Assembly: GCA_949288455.1 (NCBI GenBank)
Contig: CASEKF010000026.1
Span: forward strand, 1 to 16,797
Direction: 5' to 3'
Source of the DNA: an uncultured bacterium
Lineage (GTDB): Bacteria > Vulcanimicrobiota > CADAWZ01
DNA: 16,797 nt
Of this stretch, positions 8,136-16,362 are shown piece after piece. The notes beneath the pieces are model-generated. The model was not told the DNA's origin and ran no database searches. It was given only the letters and a program-made list of their open reading frames with translations. A program made the position numbers and the translations under genes. Numbering within the stretch: the stretch's first letter is position 1; the number at the start of each line of letters is the position of its first letter.

Positions 8136-8176
8136 GGGCTGCGCCGCAAAATATTTGCCGCAAAGCCTCTTTTTTT
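8136..8176 (+). terminator. Terminator-like hairpin between dnaK and dnaJ
   Basis: GGGCT pairs with AGCCT around an inner stem GCAAA-ATA-TTTGC (with small mismatches between the two), followed by C and seven T residues (8170-8176). This looks like an imperfect intrinsic terminator or attenuator that would reduce dnaJ transcription relative to dnaK, or a processing hairpin protecting dnaK mRNA. It lies in the 97-base gap between the two genes. Confidence 0.6.
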
Positions 8177-8205
8177 AAACAAGGCGATATTAGGAAATTA
8201 AAGAT

Positions 8206-9402
8206 ATGGATACTAAACATAATTATTACGAAATATTAGGAGTAAATAAAAACAGCAGTCAAGACGAAATCAAATCAGCCTATAGAAAGCTCTGCAGAGA
8301 ATATCATCCGGATATAGCAAAAGACAAACAGGGAGCCGAAGAAAAATTCAAGGAAATCAACGAAGCTTATTCAGTCCTTGGAGACGAAGAAAAAAGAAGA
8401 AATTACGACCAATTCGGAAGTCAAGGTCTCAACATAAACATGGGCGACTTTATGAACGCAGATTCCGACTTTGGCTTCGGAGGACTGGGATCCATATTTG
8501 ATATGTTCGGCTTCGGTTCTTCTTCATATTCCAGACAGCAAAGCCGCAATATGCCTAGAAGAGGCGGAGATATGAGATATGATCTAGAAATTAATCTCGA
8601 AGAAGCCTTTTCAGGATGCAAAAAAGATATTGAAATAGAAACCAAAGTTACATGCGGAGCATGTAAAGGAACCAGATCGAAAAACGGAGCTCAGCCTATC
8701 CCATGCGGAACATGCGGAGGAACAGGGCAAGTTACTCAAGTAAGGAAAAGCCCGTTCGGACAAATAGTTACGCAAACAACCTGCATGCAGTGTCGAGGCG
8801 AAGGAGTAAAAATAAAAGAATATTGCGACGTATGCGGCGGTTCCGGAAAAGTCTCAAAACTTAAAACGTTAACGGTAGATATACCGGCCGGAGTCGATAC
8901 AGGATCTAAAATACGAATAGCGGGAGAAGGCGAAGGAGGATATCTCGGAGGAGAGAGCGGAGATCTTTATATTTTTATATTTATACGGGATCATGCCGTT
9001 TTCCAGCGGTCCGGAAAAGATTTGTATAAGATTGAATACATTTCGTTTCCACAAGCGGCTTTGGGAACAGAGCTAAACGTCGAGACAATAGACGGCAGTT
9101 CAAAACTTCAAATACCTTCAGGAACTCAATGCGATACCACGTTTAAGATAAAGGGGAAAGGAATGCCCGCTATCAGAGGAGATAAAGGCGATCTTTTCGT
9201 TAAAATATGGATTAAGGTTCCTCAGAAATTAAACGACCGGCAAAAACAAGCTCTGGAAGACTTTGAAGACGCCTCCACAGGAAAAACCATAAATAAAAAA
9301 ACACAAGAAAAAGATCCGTCATTTTTTGAAAAGATAGAGAAAAATATAAAAAAAGCTTTAAACAAAAAAAAGACAAAAAAAACATCTAAAGGCAATACAT
9401 AA
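8206..9402 (+). CDS. dnaJ: Chaperone DnaJ (type I Hsp40)
   Basis: 398 residues. DnaJ delivers substrates to DnaK and stimulates its ATPase. The J domain occupies residues 1-70 with the essential H34-P35-D36 (EYHPDIA). A Gly/Phe-rich segment follows (about 71-110, with SIFDMFGFG). The zinc-binding region has four CxxC pairs: C150/C153, C167/C170, C193/C196 and C207/C210; three are followed by Gly as in the CxxCxGxG consensus, while the first reads CGACKGTR. The C-terminal substrate domain is present (TVDIPAGVDTGSKIRI, GTELNVETIDG, GKGMPAIRGDKGDLFVKIW). The last 45 or so residues form a lysine-rich tail not typical of short DnaJs. AGGA at 8192-8195 precedes the ATG by ten bases. The stop overlaps the next ATG (TAATG). 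Confidence 0.97.
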   Translation: MDTKHNYYEILGVNKNSSQDEIKSAYRKLCREYHPDIAKDKQGAEEKFKEINEAYSVLGDEEKRRNYDQFGSQGLNINMGDFMNADSDFGFGGLGSIFDMFGFGSSSYSRQQSRNMPRRGGDMRYDLEINLEEAFSGCKKDIEIETKVTCGACKGTRSKNGAQPIPCGTCGGTGQVTQVRKSPFGQIVTQTTCMQCRGEGVKIKEYCDVCGGSGKVSKLKTLTVDIPAGVDTGSKIRIAGEGEGGYLGGESGDLYIFIFIRDHAVFQRSGKDLYKIEYISFPQAALGTELNVETIDGSSKLQIPSGTQCDTTFKIKGKGMPAIRGDKGDLFVKIWIKVPQKLNDRQKQALEDFEDASTGKTINKKTQEKDPSFFEKIEKNIKKALNKKKTKKTSKGNT

Positions 9403-10802
9403 TGAATCGAATCAAACAAGCTGCCGAAATATGTAATCAAGGAGTTAAAGAATTTGAAAACGGCGATTTTCAGCAAGCTCTAAAATGTTTTAAAGAAGCT
9501 GAAAATTTAAATCCCAAACTTTTAGAAGCTATTCTAAATAAAGCGGCGATATATATAAAAACAGGAAACATCCGTCTTGCCGAACAAGAAGCCGATAAAG
9601 CTTTAACCATCTTCCCTCGTTCTTTTAAGGCTCTGTCGATAAAAGCTAATATAATCGCGGAAGCTGGAAATTTAGACGAAGCGCTGAAATATGCGGATAA
9701 AGCGTTATCTTGCTCTATTCGAGAAACTGAACCGCTTATCGCGAAAGCGAACGTTCTGGAAAAAAAATCAAAATATTGCGAAGCATATTTATTTTACGAA
9801 AAGGCGTTACAAATTAAGCCTGACGACATAACTATTTTAAAACATCTAAGAAATACGGCGACTAAACTCAATAATTGGATTCAAGCCGAAGAATACGCCT
9901 TAAAAATCGTAGAAAAAACAAATTTAGAGGAAGATTTTCTCGCTTTATGTTCTATAACGGAAAAAAACAATTTAAAAAAAGCAGCCAAAACAAGTGAAAA
10001 AGCGTTAACTGTTTACCCTTCGTCTATAGCTATAAAATTATGTCGCGCAGAAATCCTTGAAAAACTTGAACAATATTCCGACGCCGCAAATATATATGAA
10101 GAAATATCTCGAATTAAAGAACTGGAAAACAAAGAAAGAGAAGATTTAAAATATAGAACTCAATTACTCCGCGCCGCAGACGATCCAGAAAAATTAAAAA
10201 CGTTGACTCGAGAAGCTAAATACGCGCAAGAAATAAATGTTTTTTTGATAAAAGCCGCTATAAAAAATAATTATGCCAACTTATTAAGCGAAACGATTCA
10301 ATATGTCGTTAACGATCTAAAAATTCAGGAAAATCCTAGCGCCGCTATGGAAATAGCTATGATTCTTATAGAGGCGCAAGAATATGAATATGCTGAAGTT
10401 ATATTAAATAACCCCAAACTTAAAAAAACAGGCCGTATATATTTTACTCTCTCTCTGCTATCGCTAAAGAAAGGCGACGATATAAAAGCGGAACACTTCA
10501 TGAAGTCAGCGGTAGCTTTAGAACCTGATAACGTAAAATATCTAGAGTATATATCAGGATTTTTACAGAAGCGAAAAAACTATAAAGAACTGGCTGCAAC
10601 TTTAGAAAAATTATATACGATACAAGACAAAGGGAACGTCACCGACGAACATAATTTGATCATTTTCTCGTTTATTCTTCAAAGCCAGGATTACGAAAAA
10701 GCGCTAAAATACGTCGACGATATAAAAATACGCGGCAATATTCCCGAAGCAATATTGGACTCGTTAAGAGCTCAAATAAAAAGCCGTATCGCTAAAACAT
10801 AA
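9402..10802 (+). CDS. TPR-repeat protein coupled to dnaJ
   Basis: 466 residues, almost entirely helical. Clear tetratricopeptide units occur near the N-terminus: FENGDFQQALKCFKEAENLN, then IKTGNIRLAEQEADKALTIF, AEAGNLDEALKYADKALSCS and KYCEAYLFYEKALQIKPDD; more divergent copies follow (YSDAANIYEE, YEYAEVILNN, KGDDIKAEHFMKSAVALEPDN, YEKALKYVDDIK). No signal peptide, membrane segment or catalytic domain is seen, so it is probably a cytoplasmic protein-binding scaffold. The ATG overlaps the dnaJ stop by one base, with AAAGG nine bases upstream, so it is translated from the same mRNA; a co-chaperone or adaptor role is plausible but is inference from position. It is the last gene of the operon, followed by a terminator. 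Confidence 0.88.
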   Translation: MNRIKQAAEICNQGVKEFENGDFQQALKCFKEAENLNPKLLEAILNKAAIYIKTGNIRLAEQEADKALTIFPRSFKALSIKANIIAEAGNLDEALKYADKALSCSIRETEPLIAKANVLEKKSKYCEAYLFYEKALQIKPDDITILKHLRNTATKLNNWIQAEEYALKIVEKTNLEEDFLALCSITEKNNLKKAAKTSEKALTVYPSSIAIKLCRAEILEKLEQYSDAANIYEEISRIKELENKEREDLKYRTQLLRAADDPEKLKTLTREAKYAQEINVFLIKAAIKNNYANLLSETIQYVVNDLKIQENPSAAMEIAMILIEAQEYEYAEVILNNPKLKKTGRIYFTLSLLSLKKGDDIKAEHFMKSAVALEPDNVKYLEYISGFLQKRKNYKELAATLEKLYTIQDKGNVTDEHNLIIFSFILQSQDYEKALKYVDDIKIRGNIPEAILDSLRAQIKSRIAKT

Positions 10803-11133
10803 CTTTTATTACAGTAAAATTTCAAATCTTAAAACGGCTCTATATTTTTATAAAACGGCGCTTTATAAATTTTTAAATCGCCGTTTTATTTTTGTTTTAC
10901 ATACCGCGCAAAGTCAACGTCAATATATTTATAAAATAAATCTTAAATAAATTATCTTCCGCCTAAAATGCAATTTTATAATTTTAAGATAAAAATTTGT
11001 CCGTTTTTTTATGTTGAAACCCTAATCTGCCTAAAAACTCTGCGATACTGCAATAGCTGTGCCGAAAAACTTCATAACTTAAAGCAGTTCTAACATACAA
11101 ATATTTCTAAGTTTGTAATCTGGAGACTAATGC
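10803..11133. other. 331-base gene-free stretch between the chaperone operon and the membrane protein gene
   Basis: Contains the operon terminator (10852-10887). The remainder is AT-rich with no supported ORF, no tRNA-like cloverleaf and no riboswitch I can recognise. A slightly less AT-rich patch (about 11015-11070) precedes the next gene; a 5' untranslated region is likely, but no convincing -35/-10 pair was found. GGAG at 11122-11125 is the ribosome binding site of the gene at 11134. Confidence 0.6.
10852..10898 (+). terminator. Rho-independent terminator of the hrcA-dnaJ-TPR operon
   Basis: AAAACGGCG (10852-10860) pairs perfectly with CGCCGTTTT (10879-10887) across an 18-base AT-rich loop, followed by ATTTTTGTTTT. 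It lies 50 bases after the TPR gene stop. The A/T flanks could also let it act in reverse. Confidence 0.8.
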
Positions 11134-13203
11134 ATGGATTTTATCTTACCTTTTTTATTTTTCATTTTTATTTTCGGATATTTCGCAATATTTCTCAATA
11201 AAAACTTTGAAGACGTAATACCTTTCGGTATGATAATTCCAAGCCTGGCGTTATATATTTGTTCTTTAAGCGGCATATTAATCGAAGGAGCGGCAATTTT
11301 AGCTGTTATAGCCTACTCTTTTCCTATAACGTACCTCTTTTTTAACGAAAAACAAAAAACTCGAGCGAAAGAATTAGTCTTTTCTTACGGATTCCACATC
11401 TTTACTTTCATTTATGTAGTCGTATATATTTTAAATTTTAATAGAGGGTTCGGCTACTACGACGAAATTCAGCATTGGGGAGCTATGGCTCAGGAAATAA
11501 CGCGGCTAAATAAACTGTATACTTCGGAAGACTCTTCTCTTCTTGTTCATGCGACATATCCTCCGATATTTTCTATTACGGAATATTTTTGGTGTCTTCT
11601 ATCGGGAGGCTATAAAGAAACTTATCTCTACAGAGCTCTTCAAACTTTTTGTCTTAGTCTCTTAATACCTGCGTTTATTCCCAGAAATAAAACCTACAAT
11701 ATAACTAACGTTATACTGGCCTCTTTAACGATACTTTTAATTGCCGCAGCAATTCCTCTTGCGGAAGGGAGTTTTTACTTTAGTATTTATTTAGACGCTC
11801 CTACGGCTATAATATCCGCGGCTTTATTCCTTATGGCGGCGACGGAAAAAAAATTTAAGCCGCTATATTTAATAAAATTTGGCATGTATTCGTCTTTTCT
11901 GATTCTGACAAAACAAGCCTCGCTTGTATTTGTCGTTCTAATATCACTATTTTTTTTATTGCGCTTTACGGCAATAAAATATAAAGTATTAAAAAGAAAG
12001 GCAAAAACAACGCCGCCTGCCGCTCTGCTTAAAATATACGGCAAATATGCCGCAGCGGCAATATGTTTGATTATACTGCCTCCGGCTATATTCTCTGCGT
12101 CTTGGGAATATCATATATATAAAACCAACAATATAAAACAATTCAATCAATCGGATATATCGTTAAAAAACTTATCAAACATAAACGATTGGCAAAAACA
12201 AACTATAAATAAATATATAAACGCTTTATCTGGATCTACGCCGCTACTTCAGAGAGAAGAAAACATATCTTCGGCAGAACAAGCTGCCGCCGCAATTTTA
12301 CTATTTGCCGTATTCTTCGTCAACTTATATAATAAACAAAAACCGCAATATTTAACGTTAATAATTTTAACCGCTATATTTATTCTGCCTCTATGGTTTA
12401 TCAATAAAAAACCTGCGTTATTTTTCCCGGAACTTATCTTTTTCTTAATTCTAACTTCAGCGTATACAATCGTTAAAGCTCCGGAATCGAATGGCATACC
12501 CCGCAAAAATATAATATTAAGTTTTGCGTTTATATTTTTAGGCGGAATTATATATTTGACCGCAATAGGAATAAGCTACATCCTTTTCTTTGGGCCTTAC
12601 GCCGGTTTAAATCTATGGTCGCTTGCAAGATACGTCAATACATATGTATTATTCTGCTTTTTGCTTATAAGCATGATATACGTATACAATTCCAAAAATA
12701 AAAGCGATAAAGCTTACGTGTTAAGTCTGATGTCAATTATATCTCTATGTATAACTTCTATAATTATATTTAGCGGCATAAGCTTCAAAATTCCAATCAA
12801 ATATAAATCGATAACAGACTCGTACGCCGAAGACGCGAAGATAATCAGACGGAATTCCAAAGACTATGATAAAATTTTTATAATTTCCCAAAACGGAGAA
12901 CTTATGGATCTCCTTGCAATATCATATCTTACTTCGCCAAGAAAATTAAACGTTAATTACAGCTTAGGCAAGACAACGTCAAGATACGACGTAACAAACG
13001 TTGATTTATCCAAGAACGATTTCGCAAATATCATATTAAAAGAACAATACGATTATATCTACTTAAAAAAAATAGACGACTATTTTATAAATATCTACGG
13101 CTCGCTTTTCGAAGAAACTCCTAAAGAAAAAACGATATATAAAATTAATAAAAAACGCGGCAAATTAACTTTACAAGCAGAGAAAAGTTATGATAAGTTT
13201 TGA
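11134..13203 (+). CDS. Polytopic membrane protein, probable GT-C-type glycosyltransferase
   Basis: 689 residues with about a dozen hydrophobic segments beginning at residue 3 (FILPFLFFIFIFGYFAIF), a topology typical of GT-C enzymes that transfer sugars from lipid carriers on the outer face of the membrane. After roughly three helices a loop carries YYDEIQHWGAMAQEI (108-122); an acidic pair here followed by an aromatic/His and an amphipathic helix is the usual catalytic loop position in this superfamily. The C-terminal roughly 140 residues are soluble and include YDKIFIISQNGELMDLLAISY, likely an extracytoplasmic domain. GGAG at 11122-11125 is eight bases from the chosen ATG; the overlapping ATG at 11130 is out of frame. 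It stands alone, between the operon terminator and the pseudogene. Sugar and acceptor are unknown; a plain membrane protein of unknown function remains possible. Confidence 0.65.
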   Translation: MDFILPFLFFIFIFGYFAIFLNKNFEDVIPFGMIIPSLALYICSLSGILIEGAAILAVIAYSFPITYLFFNEKQKTRAKELVFSYGFHIFTFIYVVVYILNFNRGFGYYDEIQHWGAMAQEITRLNKLYTSEDSSLLVHATYPPIFSITEYFWCLLSGGYKETYLYRALQTFCLSLLIPAFIPRNKTYNITNVILASLTILLIAAAIPLAEGSFYFSIYLDAPTAIISAALFLMAATEKKFKPLYLIKFGMYSSFLILTKQASLVFVVLISLFFLLRFTAIKYKVLKRKAKTTPPAALLKIYGKYAAAAICLIILPPAIFSASWEYHIYKTNNIKQFNQSDISLKNLSNINDWQKQTINKYINALSGSTPLLQREENISSAEQAAAAILLFAVFFVNLYNKQKPQYLTLIILTAIFILPLWFINKKPALFFPELIFFLILTSAYTIVKAPESNGIPRKNIILSFAFIFLGGIIYLTAIGISYILFFGPYAGLNLWSLARYVNTYVLFCFLLISMIYVYNSKNKSDKAYVLSLMSIISLCITSIIIFSGISFKIPIKYKSITDSYAEDAKIIRRNSKDYDKIFIISQNGELMDLLAISYLTSPRKLNVNYSLGKTTSRYDVTNVDLSKNDFANIILKEQYDYIYLKKIDDYFINIYGSLFEETPKEKTIYKINKKRGKLTLQAEKSYDKF

Positions 13204-13351
13204 AAATTTATTAGTAAATTAACTGCTTTAAACTTAGAATAGTATATTTTTTTTAGATTAGAATTTGCAAAAGGAATTTTTCATGAAAATTTGATATCTT
13301 TGAATCAAAAGTCCAAAGGAAATCCAATATGAGGTTGTCGCAGCATGTTTT

Positions 13352-13975
13352 TTAGATTTTAAGCAAAATGCGGTTTCGCTCGTAGTCGATCACGTCGTCT
13401 TTCCGCATTTTGGAAAGCTCATGTCACATGACGCGGCGGTCAACATTTAGATAGTCCGCCAACTGCTGGCGGTTGTAAGGGATAAAGAAAGAATTGTTCC
13501 CTGAGCGTTTGGCGCATTCCGAAAAATAGGATGTCAGCCGTCCCCGAATGGACTTGGAACTGGTATGACGGATTCTTTGGGACAGCTTAAGACTTTTGTG
13601 GGCGCAGACAGTCAGCAGATTTCGGATAAGTTTTGTATGAAATAAACAAGCGTTAGCACAAGCGGCCAAGACTCGCCCACATTCATAAACAGTACGGAGG
13701 TATCATCTACAAGCGGACGCCGTAACCAGCATCGGCTGACCAATAATACAGGCATATACTTCGGCGAATACGGAACCGGGCGCGACATTTCCCAAAATAA
13801 CTGGTATTGCCCCAAATATCGTCATATGATATCATCGCCATACCAGATAGCACTATACCGATATTCTCCGTGATACTTCCAAAAAATCACTGTTCCTTTT
13901 TTAAAATTGCGCTCTGCGGTATTCAGACAGCCTAAAAGGGACGTAAAAATGCACAGCCTTACCCTCCCGAAGCCT
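13352..13975 (-). pseudogene. Decayed Crp/Fnr-family transcription regulator
   Basis: Reading the minus strand across frames reconstructs a Crp/Fnr regulator like those common in Clostridia. In order: LLGCLNTAERNFKKGTVIF, then IGIVLSG, GNVAPGSVFAEVYACIIGQP, MLVTASAC, DDTSVLFMNVG, ANACLFHTKLIRNLLTVCAH, KSIRGRLTSYFSECAKRSG, and the recognition helix region IPYNRQQLADYLNVDRRVM. An in-frame TGA at 13424-13426 replaces the expected Ser codon; the frame then continues HELSKMRKDDVIDYERNRIL to a TAA at 13352. Frame shifts are needed near 13868-13885, 13788-13794, 13707-13709 and 13672-13676. The region is richer in G+C than the genes on both sides, which suggests acquisition from another lineage followed by decay. 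The start is not identifiable. Confidence 0.85.
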
Positions 13976-14176
13976 TTGGTTCCACATGATAGAGACACGG
14001 TTTAAACGGAATCGAAGAAAGAGTCGCGACATGCCCAACAACTTAGCGCAATTAAAAGGATCTATCGAATTATTAAGATAGCGTAAGAACGAAAGACAAG
14101 AACAAAGTAACGCTATAACAACAATGCACTCGCGCTTTACGCATTCTTAAACCGATTAGAATTGGTTTGAGCTTTA
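13976..14176. other. Gene-free remainder between the pseudogene and the 5'-nucleotidase terminator
   Basis: No supported ORF. The part nearest the pseudogene may be its decayed N-terminus or the rest of the transferred fragment. Neither a transposase remnant nor direct repeats flanking the pseudogene were recognised. The 13204-13351 stretch on the other side is likewise empty except for a small palindrome (TTTTCATGAAAA near 13278-13289). Confidence 0.5.
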
Positions 14177-14224
14177 AAAAAAACGCTATGATTAACGAGA
14201 TTTAGTTAATCATAGCGTTTTTTT
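14177..14224 (-). terminator. Strong, probably bidirectional intrinsic terminator
   Basis: A perfect 20-bp stem (14177-14196 with 14205-14224) and an eight-base loop GAGATTTA. The arms begin with seven A and end with seven T, so each strand presents a GC-containing stem followed by a U-tract. It lies 20 bases after the stop of the minus-strand 5'-nucleotidase gene, its most likely client. Confidence 0.93.
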
Positions 14225-14244
14225 AAGCAGCTTTATACTAAAAA

Positions 14245-16005
14245 TTAATATTTAGGCATAGGACCGGTATAATTCTGACGTCCTTCAATCCTTGCGTTAG
14301 ATTCGTCGAAAGGACCGTGAGCTTTTATATAGTTATTTAAAGCGTCTCTCATAAGCATATTTTCGTCCTTTACATTTTTGCCTTGCGTCAGATCCGTATA
14401 ACCGTTGCTTCCTCCGGCAAGAAAATCTGCCGTAGCGACCTTATAAACTCTATTAAGATCAAGCGGTTCTCCGTTTACCGTAATATTATAACACCGTTGT
14501 CCATCTCCTCTGCGAGGATCTATATCCATCTTCATACCGCTAACTTCGATAGTTCCTCTTTTTCTGCCGGCGCTCTCTTCCATCACGCCTTTAAGCTGTC
14601 TTCCGGTAAGCTCCATAGTAACTAATCCGTTATCAAACGGCAAAACGTTATAAACGTCTCCATAGGTTATCTCGCCTTCTTTAATATCGGCTCTTATTCC
14701 GCCTGAATTTGTAAAAGCGACTTCAGCTCCGGTCGCGGCGCGCATACTGTCCGTAATTATATTTCCCATAATAGTCTCGGGGAACTTCCCTCTTCTGGCT
14801 AAAAATACGCTGGTAGAGCCAACTACTTCGCCCATTACTTTATTAACGTCTTCTATTATAGGAGCCAATACTTTTTCTACCTGAGGATCGGGAGAAGACG
14901 TATTTGAATTAATAGGATTCATCTTGCTTTCATAAGAAACCACTTTATCGGTCTTAGGATCATACTGTAAATCCAACTGTCCTAAGTTAAATCCTTTAGA
15001 TCCGGCTTGAACTATTAAAGTATCGCCAACTTTCTTCGGAGGATTGATAACGGCATGACTATGAGCGCTAACTATAACGTCAATACCCTTGACTTCCGAA
15101 GCCATGGCAGCGTCGGCTTCAGGTCCGTTATGAGAAAGAACGATAATCATATCGGCTCCCTGTTTTTCAAGTTCCGATTTATATTTTTTAACGGTCTTAG
15201 CCGCGTCTTCAAAATTAATTCCAACGGTATTTTCAGCGGCGGTATCGTTAGCTGTTTTTTCTGAACCGATACCTATAATTCCAGTTTTAACTCCGTTTAT
15301 TTCCTTCATAATATAAGGCTTTGTGCCAGGTAAAATATCGCCTTTCTTATCTACGATATTAGCTCCTAAAATGGGGAAATCAGCGGTTTGAATCATCTTA
15401 TCGAGAGCTTTCAAACCCCAGTCAAAATCATGATTTCCTACCACCGCGGCGTCATAACCAAGCTCGTTTAAAACTTTCATGACCGTTTGACCCTTATCCA
15501 TCCCGCCTATATAAGTGCCCTGCGCCCAATCTCCTCCATCCAAAAGAAGCGACGGAGCTTCAGTCTTCTTCTCTTTGATCACGCTCGCTAAATTTGAAAG
15601 TCCCCCTTTCATTAATTCGGGATCTTTCTTATCTTCCGCAGGCAAAACTTGACCATGAATATCATTCGTAAAAAGAATACGTATTGACGCAAGGCCTGCT
15701 CCCGCGGCTCCGGGCACTAAAGAAGCGGCCGTAGACAAGGCCGTTTCCATGGCTTTGGAAGCCATATCTTTAGCAGATATATCGGCAATATTCTCATTTT
15801 GAGCCGTTTTTATATCTACAGACTGCTTCATCATTGAAGACCGCAACTGCTTCATATCGTCAGACGACGTCTGAGACAGTTCAAAACCGTCTCCGGACGC
15901 AACGTTAGCGTCTATTGAAGCATTTTCCTGATGAAGAGGCTGAAAATTAGTCGACTGAGTATAAATATTTGCCGAAACCGAACCTAAATTTCCGATATTC
16001 TGCAT
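14245..16005 (-). CDS. 5'-nucleotidase / 2',3'-cyclic phosphodiesterase family metallophosphatase
   Basis: 586 residues from the preferred ATG at 16005. GGGAGGAG (16008-16015) overlaps the upstream in-frame ATG at 16017, which would have no ribosome site of its own, so the start MQNIGNLG is chosen. Metallophosphatase motifs: TNDIHG (D115, H117), LDGGDWAQG (D159), GNHDFD (N191, H192), LSHNG (H292) and SAHSH (H315, H317). The C-terminal substrate domain is complete, with NSGGIRADI (433-441), VLPFDNGL and AGGSNGYTDL. The enzymes hydrolyse nucleotides and related phosphate esters, usually in the periplasm or outside the cell. Here no signal peptide is present: the first 105 or so residues are polar, Ser/Asn/Gln-rich, followed by an Ala/Gly stretch. 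Export, if any, must be by a non-Sec route; a cytoplasmic role is the alternative. Monocistronic, with its own terminator. Confidence 0.92.
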   Translation of the reverse strand: MQNIGNLGSVSANIYTQSTNFQPLHQENASIDANVASGDGFELSQTSSDDMKQLRSSMMKQSVDIKTAQNENIADISAKDMASKAMETALSTAASLVPGAAGAGLASIRILFTNDIHGQVLPAEDKKDPELMKGGLSNLASVIKEKKTEAPSLLLDGGDWAQGTYIGGMDKGQTVMKVLNELGYDAAVVGNHDFDWGLKALDKMIQTADFPILGANIVDKKGDILPGTKPYIMKEINGVKTGIIGIGSEKTANDTAAENTVGINFEDAAKTVKKYKSELEKQGADMIIVLSHNGPEADAAMASEVKGIDVIVSAHSHAVINPPKKVGDTLIVQAGSKGFNLGQLDLQYDPKTDKVVSYESKMNPINSNTSSPDPQVEKVLAPIIEDVNKVMGEVVGSTSVFLARRGKFPETIMGNIITDSMRAATGAEVAFTNSGGIRADIKEGEITYGDVYNVLPFDNGLVTMELTGRQLKGVMEESAGRKRGTIEVSGMKMDIDPRRGDGQRCYNITVNGEPLDLNRVYKVATADFLAGGSNGYTDLTQGKNVKDENMLMRDALNNYIKAHGPFDESNARIEGRQNYTGPMPKY

Positions 16006-16017
16006 GACTCCTCCCAT

Positions 16018-16362
16018 TTATAATTAGGTTATAAATTTATCAAATCATAAGCGTTAAGTTTATATAACAAACAATTTAACTAAAGATTTACTATTCCGTA
16101 AAACTAATAATTATAATATTTGCTCATACGTTCAATCCTGTAAAGCAAACGTTAATATATATCCAATTGGTTTTATTATAACATTCGATATATTTTAAAA
16201 CAATAAATAAAAACACTTTTTTTTGTAACAAATTTGATAATTTTTAACATTTTTCATTTAAAATAAACAATTCAAAATAAACAAAAAAAATAGATATTCG
16301 TTCGTAAGATTCGACCGAATATCTAAAACTAAGCAAAACTACAAACAAAGCAGTTTAAAAAT
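16018..16362. other. 345-base AT-rich intergenic region with minus-strand signals
   Basis: No supported ORF. On the minus strand it holds the terminator of the downstream-facing repeat gene (16283-16325) and should hold the promoter of the 5'-nucleotidase. A TATAAT (minus, 16115-16110) lies about 105 bases before the start, with TTGAAC at 16135-16130; the spacing of 14 is shorter than ideal, so the promoter call is weak. The leader would then be about 100 bases. Confidence 0.45.
16283..16325 (-). terminator. Rho-independent terminator for the acidic repeat gene
   Basis: TAGATATTCG (16291-16300) pairs perfectly with CGAATATCTA (16316-16325); a further TCG/CGA can pair inside after one mismatch. 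On the minus strand the stem is followed directly by eight T (16290-16283). It lies 37 bases after the stop of the minus-strand gene at 16363. Confidence 0.88.

Noticed and set aside
11015-11120. A riboswitch or small RNA in the leader of the membrane protein gene
   Set aside because: No known aptamer consensus or convincing multi-stem fold could be recognised by eye.
11079-13231. An 11-bp inverted repeat (TTAAAGCAGTT at 11079-11089 and its complement at 13221-13231) flanking the membrane protein gene
   Set aside because: Short, AT-rich, without target duplications or a transposase; a similar AAAGCAGTTT also occurs near 16347, so chance is likely.
13424-13426. In-frame TGA as possible recoding (alternative genetic code or selenocysteine)
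   Set aside because: The expected residue is Ser, the same gene has several frameshifts, and TGA is used as a normal stop after the membrane protein gene (13201-13203). Decay explains it better.
13612-13815. A small minus-strand gene overlapping another at 13424-13669
   Set aside because: Both are pieces of one frameshifted Crp/Fnr pseudogene; no ribosome site supports either as an independent gene.
14383-14625. Plus-strand ORFs opposite the 5'-nucleotidase gene (also 15055-15264)
   Set aside because: They are antisense to a clear conserved enzyme gene, have no family resemblance and no ribosome sites.
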